From: Halobacteriales archaeon YIM A00013
Lineage (GTDB): Archaea; Halobacteriota; Halobacteria; Halobacteriales; Haloarculaceae
DNA length: 64,000 nucleotides
Assembly: GCA_025041195.1 (NCBI GenBank)
Contig: JAKCFM010000001.1
Location: 1,674,001-1,738,000 of the forward strand
Direction of reading: 5' to 3'
In this document: piece after piece, positions 31,927 through 41,645 of the stretch
How positions within the stretch are numbered: the stretch's first letter is position 1
Layout of the letters: every line of letters begins with the position of its first letter
Notes under the pieces: generated by a model
Database searches by the model: none
Seen by the model: only the letters and a program-made list of their open reading frames with translations
What the model was told of the DNA's origin: nothing
Translations under genes and position numbers: made by a program

Positions 31927-33150
31927 ATGAGTAAACAGGTACACAGAACATTATCGGAGAGCCAGGTGACGGCGATCAGCGAGGAGCTGAACGAACCCGA
32001 CTGGCTGCGGGAGCTTCGCCTCGACGCGTTGCAGTCGCTAGATGAGCTTGAGTTTCCGGACGTCATTCAAACGCCGGGTCGGACGTGGACGGATCTCTCG
32101 AAGCTGGATTTCGAGGCACTCGTCGATCCCGAGGGCGCACTCGAACAGAAAGAGCGTGTCGCACCGGAGGGTGTCGAAGTGCTTTCGTTCGCAGAGGCGC
32201 TTGAGGCTCACGAATCGCTCGTTCGTGAGCATTTCGGCAGCGTCGTCGATCCCCAGGAGAACTACCTGACCGCACTGCAGACGGCGTTGTTCACGACCGG
32301 AACAGTCATCTACGTTCCCGAAGGCGTCGAGGCCCAGGCCGCGACGATTCGAACGACGATGGCGGGCCAGTCGCTGTTCAACTACACGCTAATCATCGCC
32401 GAGCAGTCGTCCTCAGTGACGATTCTCGAACGGCAGGAAACAGCCGAGGAAGGCGAGTTCGACGAGCGCTACTACAGCGGAATCGTCGAGTTGGTCGCCG
32501 GCGAAAACAGCTACGTGCAGTACGGCTCGTTGCAGGATCTGACCGAGAACACTTACAACTACGGGCTCAAACGGGCTGACACCGACACGTACGCCACCGC
32601 CAACTGGATCGACTGTAACGTTGGGTCGCGACTGACGAAAACCAGCGTCGAAACGGTCCTCTCGGGTGAGGCCTCCGAGTCGCAGATCGTCGGTGCGTTC
32701 TACGGACACGACGACCAGCACTTCGACGTGGACGCCCGCGTCTGGCACGAAAACGAGCACACCACGGCCGATCTCGTCACGCGCGGCGTCATCGACGATG
32801 AGGCCCGCTCGGTGTACGAAGGCGTTCAGGACGTTGGTCGTGAGGCCTGGAATACGAGTTCTTATCAGCGAGAAAACACGCTGATGCTCTCAGATGAAAG
32901 CGAGGCCGACGCATCGCCAAAGCTGATCATCAACAACCACGACACTGAAGCGAGTCACTCAGCAACCGTCGGACAGGTCGACGAAGAGGACCTGTTCTAC
33001 ATGAAATCCCGCAGTGTTGACGAGCATCTTGCAAAGAACATGCTCGTTAGTGGCTTTTTCGTTCCGGTGCTTGAGGAGATCGAAGTCGAAGAGCTCCGTG
33101 AGGATCTGAACGGGCGTATTCAGGATCGGCTGGCCCAGCGGACGGCCTGA
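31927..33150 (+). CDS. sufD: Fe-S cluster assembly protein SufD
   Basis: 407 aa SufB/SufD paralogue. TVIYVPEGVEAQAATIRT and a beta-helix with SHSATVGQVDEEDLFYMKSRSVDEHLAKNMLVSGFF match SufB, but it is shorter and poor in cysteines, as expected for SufD. It contacts SufC through the C-terminal helices. Last gene of the suf operon; TTTTT at 33163-33167 may end transcription. Confidence 0.9.
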   Translation: MSKQVHRTLSESQVTAISEELNEPDWLRELRLDALQSLDELEFPDVIQTPGRTWTDLSKLDFEALVDPEGALEQKERVAPEGVEVLSFAEALEAHESLVREHFGSVVDPQENYLTALQTALFTTGTVIYVPEGVEAQAATIRTTMAGQSLFNYTLIIAEQSSSVTILERQETAEEGEFDERYYSGIVELVAGENSYVQYGSLQDLTENTYNYGLKRADTDTYATANWIDCNVGSRLTKTSVETVLSGEASESQIVGAFYGHDDQHFDVDARVWHENEHTTADLVTRGVIDDEARSVYEGVQDVGREAWNTSSYQRENTLMLSDESEADASPKLIINNHDTEASHSATVGQVDEEDLFYMKSRSVDEHLAKNMLVSGFFVPVLEEIEVEELREDLNGRIQDRLAQRTA

Positions 33151-33162
33151 GATCGGGGATTA

Positions 33163-33167
33163 TTTTT
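33163..33167 (+). terminator. Possible T-tract terminator after sufD
   Basis: T5 run 13 nt after the sufD stop. Weak evidence only; read-through into the ferritin-like gene is possible. Confidence 0.3.
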
Positions 33168-33257
33168 CCGCGTCGCAAGAGGGAACCACTTAACTGTAAC
33201 CATCACCGATTAGAGGTATGACCGTATCGTTCATCGAAAATACCTGTATGAGCAGCT

Positions 33258-33746
33258 ATGAGTGTCACACGTACTGTTGGATCTGATCATCAGCTCGCGC
33301 GACTCCTCCAGATCGGGATGGTCTTAGAGGAGGTCGTCGAGGCCCGGGCGTACAAACACGCGCAGTCAACTGATATCGATCTTGAGGATGACGTGCTCGA
33401 ACTGCTCGAAGAGGCCGCCGAGGAGTCGGCCGACCATCGCAGTCGGCTCGAAGCGCTGATCGACGAGCTCGAAGCAGAGCCGGTTGCATTCGAGAAGATC
33501 GAACCGCTCGTCGAGGCACAGTACGGCAAGACGAAGCCCGACGATTTCGACGGCGTCCTGTACGATCAGCTCTGCAACGAAGAGACGGCGTATAAGTTCT
33601 ACGACGACGTGATCGGTGCCATTGCGGCCTCTGAGACCTCGTTCAGCATCGATCGCGCAGAACTGGTCTCCGTGTTGGAGTCGATTCGCGAAGAAGAACG
33701 GGAGGGAGTTGAGGAGGTAACCGAGCTCATGGAGACGCACCAATGA
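33258..33746 (+). CDS. Ferritin/rubrerythrin-like helical protein
   Basis: 162 aa, almost all helix. Glu/His spacing is reminiscent of ferritin-like diiron proteins: LEEVVEARAYKHAQ (about 23-36), EAAEESADHRSRLEAL, and CNEETAYKFYDDVI (about 106-119), so E-x6-H/E-x2-H-type ligands can be proposed. There is no rubredoxin domain. It is placed between suf and a DtxR-type regulator, which it overlaps by ATGA, suggesting an iron storage or sensing role. The metal-binding assignment is inference. Confidence 0.65.
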   Translation: MSVTRTVGSDHQLARLLQIGMVLEEVVEARAYKHAQSTDIDLEDDVLELLEEAAEESADHRSRLEALIDELEAEPVAFEKIEPLVEAQYGKTKPDDFDGVLYDQLCNEETAYKFYDDVIGAIAASETSFSIDRAELVSVLESIREEEREGVEEVTELMETHQ

Positions 33747-34192
33747 ACACGTCTGATCAGTATCTCAAAGCGATCTATCTGGTACAACAAGTCGAAGACG
33801 GTCCCGCAGCGACGGGGAAAGTCGCTGATATGCTCGATGTGAGTCCGGCCAGCGCCAACGAGATGATTGGCAAGCTCGAAGCCGATGGGTTCGCCGACCA
33901 CGAGAAGTACAAAGGGGTGTCGCTCACCGATGAGGGGATCGTTCGCGCCGAGCAAGCGCTCCAGACCTACTGCATCATCGAGCGGTTCCTGATCGAGGTG
34001 CTCGAAGTCGAGCGCTTCCGCGAGGAAGCAAAGGCGCTCCAAACCGTGATCGACTCGACCGTGGCAGAGCGGTTGGATACGATCATCGATCGCCGGTCTG
34101 AGTGTCCGTCCTGTTTCAGTGCCGAGGACGATGTCTGTCAGCACATCGAGTGTGAGCTCGTCGAGACGGCCGATTCTGAGATTGCGGATTGA
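33743..34192 (+). CDS. DtxR/SirR-type metal-dependent transcriptional regulator
   Basis: 149 aa. The N-terminal winged helix reads DQYLKAIYLVQQVEDGPAATGKVADMLDVSPASANEMIGKLEADGF (starts at residue 5). The dimerisation/metal domain follows, with ERFLIEVLEVE and a C-terminal CPSC...CQHIEC segment that adds cysteines to the usual E/H metal ligands. There is no SH3-like third domain. Family members repress iron or manganese uptake genes when loaded with metal. The overlap with the ferritin-like gene (ATGA) implies coupled expression. Confidence 0.85.
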   Translation: MNTSDQYLKAIYLVQQVEDGPAATGKVADMLDVSPASANEMIGKLEADGFADHEKYKGVSLTDEGIVRAEQALQTYCIIERFLIEVLEVERFREEAKALQTVIDSTVAERLDTIIDRRSECPSCFSAEDDVCQHIECELVETADSEIAD

Positions 34193-34203
34193 TGGGACTC
34201 TGG

Positions 34204-34209
34204 TTTTTT
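34204..34209 (+). terminator. T-tract terminator after the metalloregulator
   Basis: T6 preceded by CTGG, 11 nt beyond the stop. Confidence 0.4.
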
Positions 34210-34492
34210 GATTGAATCTCAACAGCAAGTAGTGACTACGCGTGAGAATTTGGGTGGCGAACACTGAGACCGTGTGTCGTAATCTGCAATGCCATTCATC
34301 TATCTCTGTATTCGACTATGTTGTAATATTTGATAAAATATACGACCTAGCTTATTCCGCGTGTCAAATATTGAGGATAGTTGATATCACCAACTATTGT
34401 TCCTTTGGAGGTATTTCCCACAATATACTATCGTATCCACATTGAGTTATATCTGTGTCGATTATCTCAAAACAATTATAAACATCTCCAAC
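34210..34492. other. AT-rich intergenic region
   Basis: No gene supported. Its right end holds a TATA-like ATTATAAA near 34475-34482, which could start transcription of the next gene at about 34505. Confidence 0.4.
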
Positions 34493-34975
34493 ATGAGTAC
34501 AAGAAGGATGGTTGAACGAGATACAAACCATATAACCGATATTAGTCTCTCAATAGACTTCTCTACAGCCATAACAGAGGAAATTCCAGCGGTCCCAGAT
34601 GCATTTGAAATACTAATGGAACGCGAGAATGAACGTGGTGAAGCCGTAGCGGTCCATTACGCATATGCATCGTTAGAACAGCTCTTCCTTGTACTAGAAT
34701 TGATAGAAAAAGAAGAATCAGGAAGGGTGAATTTCGGGACAAGTGGGATAAGAGTCCAGATAGTCGATGAATCAATAATATTGAAACGGCAATTTAACAT
34801 TTGTGGTGACCACGACAAGATTCGCAATGAAATCGAATCCCTCATCCAGCAGGCCATTACCGAACTGCAACAGAGTGAGATAGATCTACAGAGTGCGATT
34901 GATGAAATTGCTACGGGTCGGTTTGCTCCCTGGCATATCGGTCTAACAGCGATTCAAGATAGACTAGTTGATTAA
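34493..34975 (+). CDS. Hypothetical protein of AT-rich DNA, 160 aa
   Basis: Soluble alpha/beta protein with no recognised motif. The middle has YASLEQLFLVLELIEKEESGRVNFGTSGIRVQ and the end is helical (IESLIQQAITELQQSEIDLQ). Base composition is much more AT-rich than the neighbours, so it may be acquired. The start ATG at 34493 is the first of two; an ATG at 34508 sits about 29 nt from the TATA-like box and would be leaderless (155 aa), so it may be the true start. Confidence 0.55.
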   Translation: MSTRRMVERDTNHITDISLSIDFSTAITEEIPAVPDAFEILMERENERGEAVAVHYAYASLEQLFLVLELIEKEESGRVNFGTSGIRVQIVDESIILKRQFNICGDHDKIRNEIESLIQQAITELQQSEIDLQSAIDEIATGRFAPWHIGLTAIQDRLVD

Positions 34976-35102
34976 GGGCAGTAATCAACTTTATATAAAT
35001 AATTCAAAGATTCAATAACTAGAGTTGGTAATGACGAATAACTAATTTATATCTCACAACTAATCCGGTGGTTTTTAGCCACATTGTATTCGTCGGTTAC
35101 AT

Positions 35103-36008
35103 ATGCAACGCCGTGCCACAGCAGTGTACGCGACGTTCTTTTTCGTGATCGCGATCGGATCGTACGCCGGGCTGGGACTTATCGCACAGCCCGCGCTCTC
35201 GATGGACGATCCGGAGCAAACGCTCTCTGTGAACGATACGTTCTCAGTTGGTGATCAGTCGTACACCGTCACCGCAATCGACGGCGGGGCCGACAGCGAC
35301 GGGAACCTCCAGCGCTCGGGAACCGTCGAATGGGTGAACGAAACGGGAACCCACACCAGCGAGTGGGCGAACAACTCGACGTTCGAGCGCCAAAACGAGA
35401 CGTACTTTCTGTTGACGAACACCACTGGTGAGCAACCCACGGCAACGCTAACCCAGCCACTCAATCGAACGGCGATCCTCGTGAACGATTCCGCAGCTCG
35501 CAACGAGCTCGTCACGTCGAACGGCACCGACTACGTTGTCATCGGCTCCAACGACAACCAGGAGGTGGTCAGGGCAGACGAATACTTCCCAACACCACCG
35601 ACGCAACGACTGGAAGCCAACGAAACGTTCGACTTTTACGGCAACGAGACGACCGTCACCGAGATCACGAACGACTCGGTGACCGTCCAGTGGCAGGCAC
35701 CAAAAACGAACACAATTGAGCTGGGTGCCACGACAACGCACACAACGACGCTCGTTCGTGGTGGCCTCCCCGCCGATACGACAATCGCAGCAGGAGCGAA
35801 CGTCACGCTGAATGGCGAGCAATTTGCGGTCCACTACCCCGACAACACGACGGCAACACTCTCAAGCGATCCAGCAACGTATCACAACGCTCTCACAGAA
35901 ATTACCGATCGGTTCAATCGAATTAAAGGGCTCTGGGCAGTCACTGTGATGAGCGCACTGGCTGGACTGTTGTTGATCGCGCTCGCCGCACTCCCACGAC
36001 GGGGCTAA
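35103..36008 (+). CDS. Secreted, membrane-anchored, sequon-rich surface protein
   Basis: 301 aa. An N-terminal hydrophobic helix (about 7-30) is followed by an extracellular domain with repeated beta-rich segments (SVNDTFSVGDQSYTVTAI and FDFYGNETTVTEITNDSVTV look like two versions of one module). A C-terminal helix (about 278-297) ending in RRG anchors it. At least a dozen N-x-S/T sequons (NDT, NET, NST, NTT, NRT, NGT, NVT) make heavy N-glycosylation likely. I do not recognise the family. Confidence 0.7.
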   Translation: MQRRATAVYATFFFVIAIGSYAGLGLIAQPALSMDDPEQTLSVNDTFSVGDQSYTVTAIDGGADSDGNLQRSGTVEWVNETGTHTSEWANNSTFERQNETYFLLTNTTGEQPTATLTQPLNRTAILVNDSAARNELVTSNGTDYVVIGSNDNQEVVRADEYFPTPPTQRLEANETFDFYGNETTVTEITNDSVTVQWQAPKTNTIELGATTTHTTTLVRGGLPADTTIAAGANVTLNGEQFAVHYPDNTTATLSSDPATYHNALTEITDRFNRIKGLWAVTVMSALAGLLLIALAALPRRG

Positions 36009-36049
36009 CCGACCGCCACACACATTCCGGTTGCGCCCGTTCGTCCGGT

Positions 36050-36577
36050 ATGGAGTATACGGTGATCGGCTGGCCTGAAGACGAACCGACGCTGCGCCTC
36101 GATCATCGCCAGTTCGCCTACGCCGGGAAATTCGTCATGTCGAACAGTGGCAAAGCAGTCGTTCGCGGCCCCAGAGGGACGCTACTGAGTGCGGTCGCGT
36201 TCAACGCAGATCGAACCGACGACGACCAGCTCCGCCTTCGGTATATCACCACCAGAAACAGCCACCGCGGCCAGGGAATCGGCACCCGTCTCGCTTCGTT
36301 CATCACGGCGCGCGCCCACGAACGTGCGTTCGACACCGTCACCATTGCCGTCAACAATCCGTTCGCGTTTCACGCACTCTCGAAGGCGGGATTCGGATTC
36401 ACGGGCGAGCAAACTGGCATGGCGGAGCTCGTCCTCGAACATCCACACGACCGATCAGGCTACCAGAGCGGCCTCGATCTGTTTCGCGAACGCGACCTTT
36501 CGATGGCGGAACTGGCGTTTTTACAGCGCAAAGCCGACTCGTCAGCGCCTACAATCGTTCCCGATCCCAGCGGGTAG
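36050..36577 (+). CDS. GNAT-family N-acetyltransferase
   Basis: 175 aa. Acetyl-CoA-binding motif A is RGQGIGTRLASFI (about 78-90), preceded by a beta strand LRLRYITT and followed by HALSKAGFGFTGE (motif B). The C-terminal 40 residues are an extra helical tail. The substrate is unknown. It lies 41 nt downstream of the surface protein and 45 nt upstream of the FEN-1 gene on the same strand. Confidence 0.8.
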   Translation: MEYTVIGWPEDEPTLRLDHRQFAYAGKFVMSNSGKAVVRGPRGTLLSAVAFNADRTDDDQLRLRYITTRNSHRGQGIGTRLASFITARAHERAFDTVTIAVNNPFAFHALSKAGFGFTGEQTGMAELVLEHPHDRSGYQSGLDLFRERDLSMAELAFLQRKADSSAPTIVPDPSG

Positions 36578-36622
36578 GACGACCCCAGACTGCTTTTATC
36601 CGCCGGGCGGATACCCACACCA

Positions 36623-37597
36623 ATGGGAAACGCTGCGTTCCGAGAGATCGCGACGATCGAGGAGGTCTCCTTCGATGAGCTCTCTGGTGTTGTCGCGGTC
36701 GATGCACACAACTGGCTGTATCGATATCTGACCACGACTGTCCGATTCACATCGAGCGACGTCTACACCACTGAGGATGGCACTGAGGTCGCAAACCTTG
36801 TTGGGGTCGTCCAGGGCCTCGGAAAGTTCTTCGAAAACGATCTCGTTCCGGTGTTCGTCTTCGATGGCGGCGTCACCGAGCTGAAAGCCGAAGAGGTTGA
36901 CGACCGGCGCGAACAGCGCGAAACGTACGAACAACAGCTCGAAGACGAACGCGAGGAGGCAGATGCAACGCGAATCGCCCAGCTCGAATCGCGTACGCAG
37001 CGACTGACAGATGTGATCCACGAAACGACTCGCGAACTGCTGGATCATCTCGACGTGCCGGTCGTCGAAGCGCCAGCCGAAGGTGAAGCCCAGGCTGCCC
37101 ACATGGCACGCAACGGCGACGCCGACTTCGTTGGAAGCGAGGATTACGACACGCTGTTGCTCGGGGCACCCGTGACACTCCGGAAGCTCACCAGCTCCGG
37201 AGATCTCGAACGAATGGACTTTCAGGCGACGCTGAACGCACACGATCTCACATGGGAGCAGCTTGTTGACGTGGGGATCCTCTGTGGGACGGACTTCAAC
37301 AACGGTGTCGACGGAATTGGCCCGAAAACGGCCGTGAAAAAGATCCACGAGCATGGTGATCTCTGGGGCGTCCTCGAAGCAGAAGACGCCTACGTCGACC
37401 GGGGCGACGCGATCAGATCACTGTTTTTGAACCCTGATGTTACTGATGATTATTCCGTTGATACCGACGTGTCGCCAGATATTGACGCCGCAAGCGACTA
37501 CCTCACTGAATGGGAGATTCCCTACGATGCAATCGAGCGTGGACTCCAACGGATCGAGGATGCGACCGCACAGACCGGGCTTGACGAATTCTTCTGA
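36623..37597 (+). CDS. fen: Flap endonuclease 1
   Basis: 324 aa XPG/RAD2-family nuclease that cuts 5' flaps during Okazaki-fragment maturation and repair. The N domain has [13 protein letters not shown] (Asp27). The I domain has [14 protein letters not shown] and [14 protein letters not shown] with the acidic metal ligands. A helix-hairpin-helix [20 protein letters not shown] follows. The C-terminus TGLDEFF is a PCNA-interacting (PIP) motif. A long charged helix (about 85-130) forms the arch. The length is normal for haloarchaea. Confidence 0.95.
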   Translation: MGNAAFREIATIEEVSFDELSGVVAVDAHNWLYRYLTTTVRFTSSDVYTTEDGTEVANLVGVVQGLGKFFENDLVPVFVFDGGVTELKAEEVDDRREQRETYEQQLEDEREEADATRIAQLESRTQRLTDVIHETTRELLDHLDVPVVEAPAEGEAQAAHMARNGDADFVGSEDYDTLLLGAPVTLRKLTSSGDLERMDFQATLNAHDLTWEQLVDVGILCGTDFNNGVDGIGPKTAVKKIHEHGDLWGVLEAEDAYVDRGDAIRSLFLNPDVTDDYSVDTDVSPDIDAASDYLTEWEIPYDAIERGLQRIEDATAQTGLDEFF

Positions 37598-37694
37598 ATA
37601 TAATAATTAAGTGTAATTCAATAAATTGCTTTCTAAAAATACTCCATATTATATGAATTTAAGTTTATCTTTTGATAACTAATATTCTGGAAAA

Positions 37695-38672
37695 TTACCC
37701 CTTTGATTGAACAACTTCCCATACACTAGCCACTTTACGCTTCACTAGTTTTCCTAGCCTGTACCCAGATTTACCCGAAATTGATGCTATCAAGAATATG
37801 AAAGCCTTCGCATTGAATGGCCATCGAATTAGGGATAAGGCAAAATATTTTCGAGCCTCGTCATAAATATGATTTCCAAGAGCAGAATATGCTAACTCAA
37901 ATGTGATATATCCATAGACCTTCTTCTTGAACAACCACCCATATTCTTCAGCTATTGGTAATGATTTTTCAACAAGACCTGGATACGAGATATCTCTCTT
38001 TTTATCAAAATTATGACTAATGCGATCTCTTCCGTCCTCACGGTAGCTTACAACCAACGGCTCGTCAATCGCTTCAAATTCACATTCCTGTGCCACACGG
38101 ATCAACCACTCGCGATCGTTCCAGGAGGGGAACGATTCATTGAACGTTCCAGCCGTTTTAAGAATATCTCTTCGTACTACAATTGATGGGAATGCTGGGG
38201 TTTTTCCACAGAGGAATTGCTTAGTCATATCACCCTTTGTTTCCGCACTTCGTACAGTAATCAAAGAACCATCTGGTTCCATTACCTTGATTCCAGAGTA
38301 GATGGCACCCACTTCTGGACCAGTTGCTAGTAGCCGATTAACCTGTTTTTTAATTTTATCTTCAACCCACACCTCATCATCATCCAAGAATGCTACGAAA
38401 TCTCCAGTAGCAGCCTCAATACCCGTATTTCTCGCTGCACTAGCTCCTTTATTTTCTTTGTGCTCTATAAATTCGACAGGAACTGATGATCCACTAGTTG
38501 TTTCTTTCACAATGCTTTCTGGAGACTGGGGTGAACTATCATCAACAACTATCAGTTCTAAACTTTCATATGATTGTTTCAATACGGACTGAATCGCATT
38601 CTTTAGATGCGCCTGTCGATTGTATGTCGTTATAATAGCACTTACGAGAGGCGATTCTGTCTCGCATTTCAT
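37695..38672 (-). CDS. Glycosyltransferase family 2
   Basis: 325 aa. The GT-A fold opens with VSAIITTYNRQAHLKNAIQSVL (about 10-31), ELIVVDDSS binds the nucleotide, GASAARNTGIEAATGDFVAFLDDDEVW carries the DxD-type motif, and SWNDREWLIRVAQE is the ED-type catalytic region. No TM domain, so it is probably a peripheral membrane enzyme. The DNA is AT-rich. First gene of the glycan cluster, on the minus strand. The ATG at 38670-38672 is preferred to an in-frame TTG at 38693. Confidence 0.85.
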   Translation of the reverse strand: MKCETESPLVSAIITTYNRQAHLKNAIQSVLKQSYESLELIVVDDSSPQSPESIVKETTSGSSVPVEFIEHKENKGASAARNTGIEAATGDFVAFLDDDEVWVEDKIKKQVNRLLATGPEVGAIYSGIKVMEPDGSLITVRSAETKGDMTKQFLCGKTPAFPSIVVRRDILKTAGTFNESFPSWNDREWLIRVAQECEFEAIDEPLVVSYREDGRDRISHNFDKKRDISYPGLVEKSLPIAEEYGWLFKKKVYGYITFELAYSALGNHIYDEARKYFALSLIRWPFNAKAFIFLIASISGKSGYRLGKLVKRKVASVWEVVQSKG

Positions 38673-38864
38673 TTGTTTAGGAGAGATTTGCAAACATCAT
38701 AAGCAAACCGATTGCTCAATCACATCGGTGTTTCCATCTATATCCTATTGAGATAGAAACATTAAATAACAATAATATTGCAGATATATATTTGGATGAA
38801 GAGACATCATGAACGTCGAAATGAAGCGTAATGCTTACCCGCTCAAAAAAATAACAGAAGACAA

Positions 38865-39806
38865 ATGTTCGGAGACACCAGATATAATTTCGAGAATTTT
38901 GTTGATGCAATAAATAATCCGGAGCAATTCATTGGAGAAGTCAATAGAATTGGCGTAGGAATAAATAAGCGAATTCACGCATTAAGCCGACGTAACTCTG
39001 GTACTCGTGTGGCTGATGAAGATTGGGACAACTTTGTAATATTAGATGGTTGTAGATATGACATGTTCGAAGAACAGTGTCCAATTGATGGGGAACTCCA
39101 GCAAAGACGATCTCTTGGTAGCGAGAGTTGGGAATTTCTTCGGGAAAACTTCCTAGGAGAAACACACCACGACACTGTATATGTGACTGCAAATCCTCAT
39201 GCTCCAAAATTACCGGAAGGAACGTTCTACACGACAATTAATTTGCTTGAAGAAGGTTGGAGTGAAGAGGATCAGACAGTTCTTCCGGGTACTGTAGTTA
39301 AAGAGGTTCTTAACGCATACGATCAGTACCCCAACAAAAGATTTATAATACACTTTATGCAGCCACACTATCCCTTCATTGGTGAACACGGGAAAGAACT
39401 AACCCATAGAGGTCTGCTTCATCCCGACAAATCAGATTCAGACACGGAGCGTCAGCTGTGGGGCAGTCTTGGACATGGTCGTTTAGATATCGACAACGTG
39501 TGGAAAGCATACAGAGAAAACCTCGACATTGTGTTCGATCACGTCACTCGACTCATGGAAGATCTGCCGGGGAAATACATAATAACGTCTGATCATGGGA
39601 ATCTGCTCGGCGATCGAACTCGGCCACTTCCATTTAAAGGATATGGCCATCCACGTGGGTTGGATGTCCCAGAACTCCGGAACGTTCCCTGGCTGATTGT
39701 TGAATCTGAAAAAAGACGATCTGTGAGAGCAGCTCAACCTATTGCCACAGATAGACCTGGTTCATCAGTCATTGATGATCGACTGTCGTCCCTCGGATAC
39801 AAGTGA
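38865..39806 (+). CDS. Sulfatase/alkaline-phosphatase-superfamily protein of the glycan cluster
   Basis: 313 aa. DNFVILDGCRYDMF near residue 52 supplies the N-terminal metal/nucleophile region (Asp with a Cys/Arg neighbourhood). HFMQPHYPFIGEHG (about 165-178) and YIITSDHGNLLGDR (about 241-254) provide His/Asp metal ligands typical of the sulfatase fold. There is no signal peptide, so it is presumably cytoplasmic. Such proteins recur in haloarchaeal N-glycan and polysaccharide clusters, perhaps transferring or removing sulfate or phospho-groups. The exact reaction is unknown. Confidence 0.65.
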   Translation: MFGDTRYNFENFVDAINNPEQFIGEVNRIGVGINKRIHALSRRNSGTRVADEDWDNFVILDGCRYDMFEEQCPIDGELQQRRSLGSESWEFLRENFLGETHHDTVYVTANPHAPKLPEGTFYTTINLLEEGWSEEDQTVLPGTVVKEVLNAYDQYPNKRFIIHFMQPHYPFIGEHGKELTHRGLLHPDKSDSDTERQLWGSLGHGRLDIDNVWKAYRENLDIVFDHVTRLMEDLPGKYIITSDHGNLLGDRTRPLPFKGYGHPRGLDVPELRNVPWLIVESEKRRSVRAAQPIATDRPGSSVIDDRLSSLGYK

Positions 39807-39827
39807 TTTTTTGCGCTACGAGAAGAT

Positions 39828-41486
39828 TCAGTTATATGTAGTCTTCAGTTCTCGGTTAAATGGAGCTCCTAGAATGAATCCAGAGAATAACCAGAAAATC
39901 ATCAGGGCAACACTTCCTGATGCGTGAATTGCTGTCCAAAATGAGAATGCATAGAATCCTATTAAGCCACACAATACACTACCCCACAGCAACCGGTCTT
40001 GATCTGACATCATAAATTGTTTAATGCAGAGATAGAAGATCGAAGCTAAACAACACAAATATAAAAGAGCCCCAGGAATCCCTCCACTCGCTAGTGCCAT
40101 TAAATATATATTATGAATCGCAAGCGGCTCTGTTATTCCATATGTAGAAGTATACCAATAAAAATTATACCCTCCAATTCCAAATATTGGGTGTTGAAAT
40201 CCAAGATCGATAGCGCCAATATACTGGCGTATGCGTACTGTTGTATTGTTGGTGCTTATTACAGGAATCGCATCTAGTGCCGAAATTATACTATCTTCGA
40301 ATTGGAAGGATCTCTTTATTGTCCCGCCTTCAGAATCGGGATTATAACTGCTACCAACTTGTGTGCTCTCAGAACCCTTATCTTCCGAAATACTACGGAA
40401 ACGGAACAACAATAAATTGACGAGTTCTAAAAATAGCGAGATACCGATACCAATAAAGCTACCTTTAACTGCTGATAATGATGTACCGGATTCACGAATA
40501 TAACCATCTATCAGGTAAATCAATGCAGAAACAAACAGTATCAATGACAGCGCGCCAAAACCCGCGTCAGTTCCACTCACACGAATAACCAGTACACCCA
40601 GTAGAAGACTTGTGAGAGAAGCCAATCTTACCCAACGTTCTCTGGTGACAAAGATCAAAAGGAGAACGGGGACCAACAGGAGGACAGCTGCAGTTAAGAT
40701 TCTGGAAGATCCTGTAAATCCTCCCGCAAACTGCCCTACGTTAATTGAGGTGATACCCAGATCCAAAAATCCGTACGAGGGTTTAACAGATTCACCAAGA
40801 TAAGTAAGTCCAAATCCCTCCCCATAGATCATTTGCACGAAGGCAAAGGCCATCTGAGAACAAACAACAATAATTAGCGAATGCAATGACGTGGTTATTC
40901 CAATATATCGAACGATTACTGCACCCGCCAGCAAAAGGAGAAGATTTCTCACCATAGAAGCAACAAATATGAATGCTGCGGGTTGTGAACGGCCATTCCC
41001 AACGGTAGCCGCCAACAACATCCATATAATAAATCCTCCAAGCGATCCAATGATGATCTTCTGAGTGCGTGTAAGTAATGACGAGAATGAGTAATTAAAA
41101 TCGCTATTGGCCGATATAAAGATTAATAATAAGAGAAAGGGGAATAAAGCGACATCAACGAGCATAGCATCGAGCGATACAACTTTCCACCGAATATGTA
41201 TTTCATATAACGGAACATTAGCAGCAAACGATGAGAGAACAATTATAGAACTACCAAGACTCGTGAATAATCCAAACTTATTAGTCAGCATCAAAATACT
41301 CGCAATAAGAACAAGAGGAGTTACAATAAGTAAGCTAATATTTGTAGTCAGATATACCAAAGGAACCCCAAAAATCAACAATATACTCAGTATAGTTGTA
41401 GACATCAAGAAGTCTCGTTTATCAATCTGCCATAGATCAAGATCAACTGCAGACATAGTTACGTCGCTTCTTAATGATGATCTCAT
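39828..41486 (-). CDS. O-antigen polymerase/ligase-like (Wzy/WaaL) membrane protein
   Basis: 552 aa with 12 or more hydrophobic helices. A large extracellular loop around residues 340-440 ends with IGAIDLGFQHPIFGIGGYNFYWY, followed by the HNIYLMALASGGIPGALLYL helix. This H-N-x-Y/L-x-G-I-G pattern is the O-antigen ligase/polymerase (Wzy_C) signature. It is expected to join repeat units on a lipid carrier. Start ATG at 41486; an ATG at 41456 is an alternative. It lies downstream of the flippase gene on the same strand. Confidence 0.8.
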   Translation of the reverse strand: MRSSLRSDVTMSAVDLDLWQIDKRDFLMSTTILSILLIFGVPLVYLTTNISLLIVTPLVLIASILMLTNKFGLFTSLGSSIIVLSSFAANVPLYEIHIRWKVVSLDAMLVDVALFPFLLLLIFISANSDFNYSFSSLLTRTQKIIIGSLGGFIIWMLLAATVGNGRSQPAAFIFVASMVRNLLLLLAGAVIVRYIGITTSLHSLIIVVCSQMAFAFVQMIYGEGFGLTYLGESVKPSYGFLDLGITSINVGQFAGGFTGSSRILTAAVLLLVPVLLLIFVTRERWVRLASLTSLLLGVLVIRVSGTDAGFGALSLILFVSALIYLIDGYIRESGTSLSAVKGSFIGIGISLFLELVNLLLFRFRSISEDKGSESTQVGSSYNPDSEGGTIKRSFQFEDSIISALDAIPVISTNNTTVRIRQYIGAIDLGFQHPIFGIGGYNFYWYTSTYGITEPLAIHNIYLMALASGGIPGALLYLCCLASIFYLCIKQFMMSDQDRLLWGSVLCGLIGFYAFSFWTAIHASGSVALMIFWLFSGFILGAPFNRELKTTYN

Positions 41487-41645
41487 CTTATTAAATATCT
41501 ATGACCATCAACCTTTTAGGGGTTACGTATTTCCTATTGTCACAGATGGACGGTTACAGCACAACTGCAATGATAAACTTCCCCATCTACAAAAAATACG
41601 TCAAAACTTGCAATAATATGCAGGATTAGAAAGACTGCATTCAGA

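Noticed and set aside
33219-33287. 22-codon frame opening before the ferritin-like gene
   Set aside because: It starts near a possible transcription start but overlaps the next start codon out of frame, and no supporting signal was seen.
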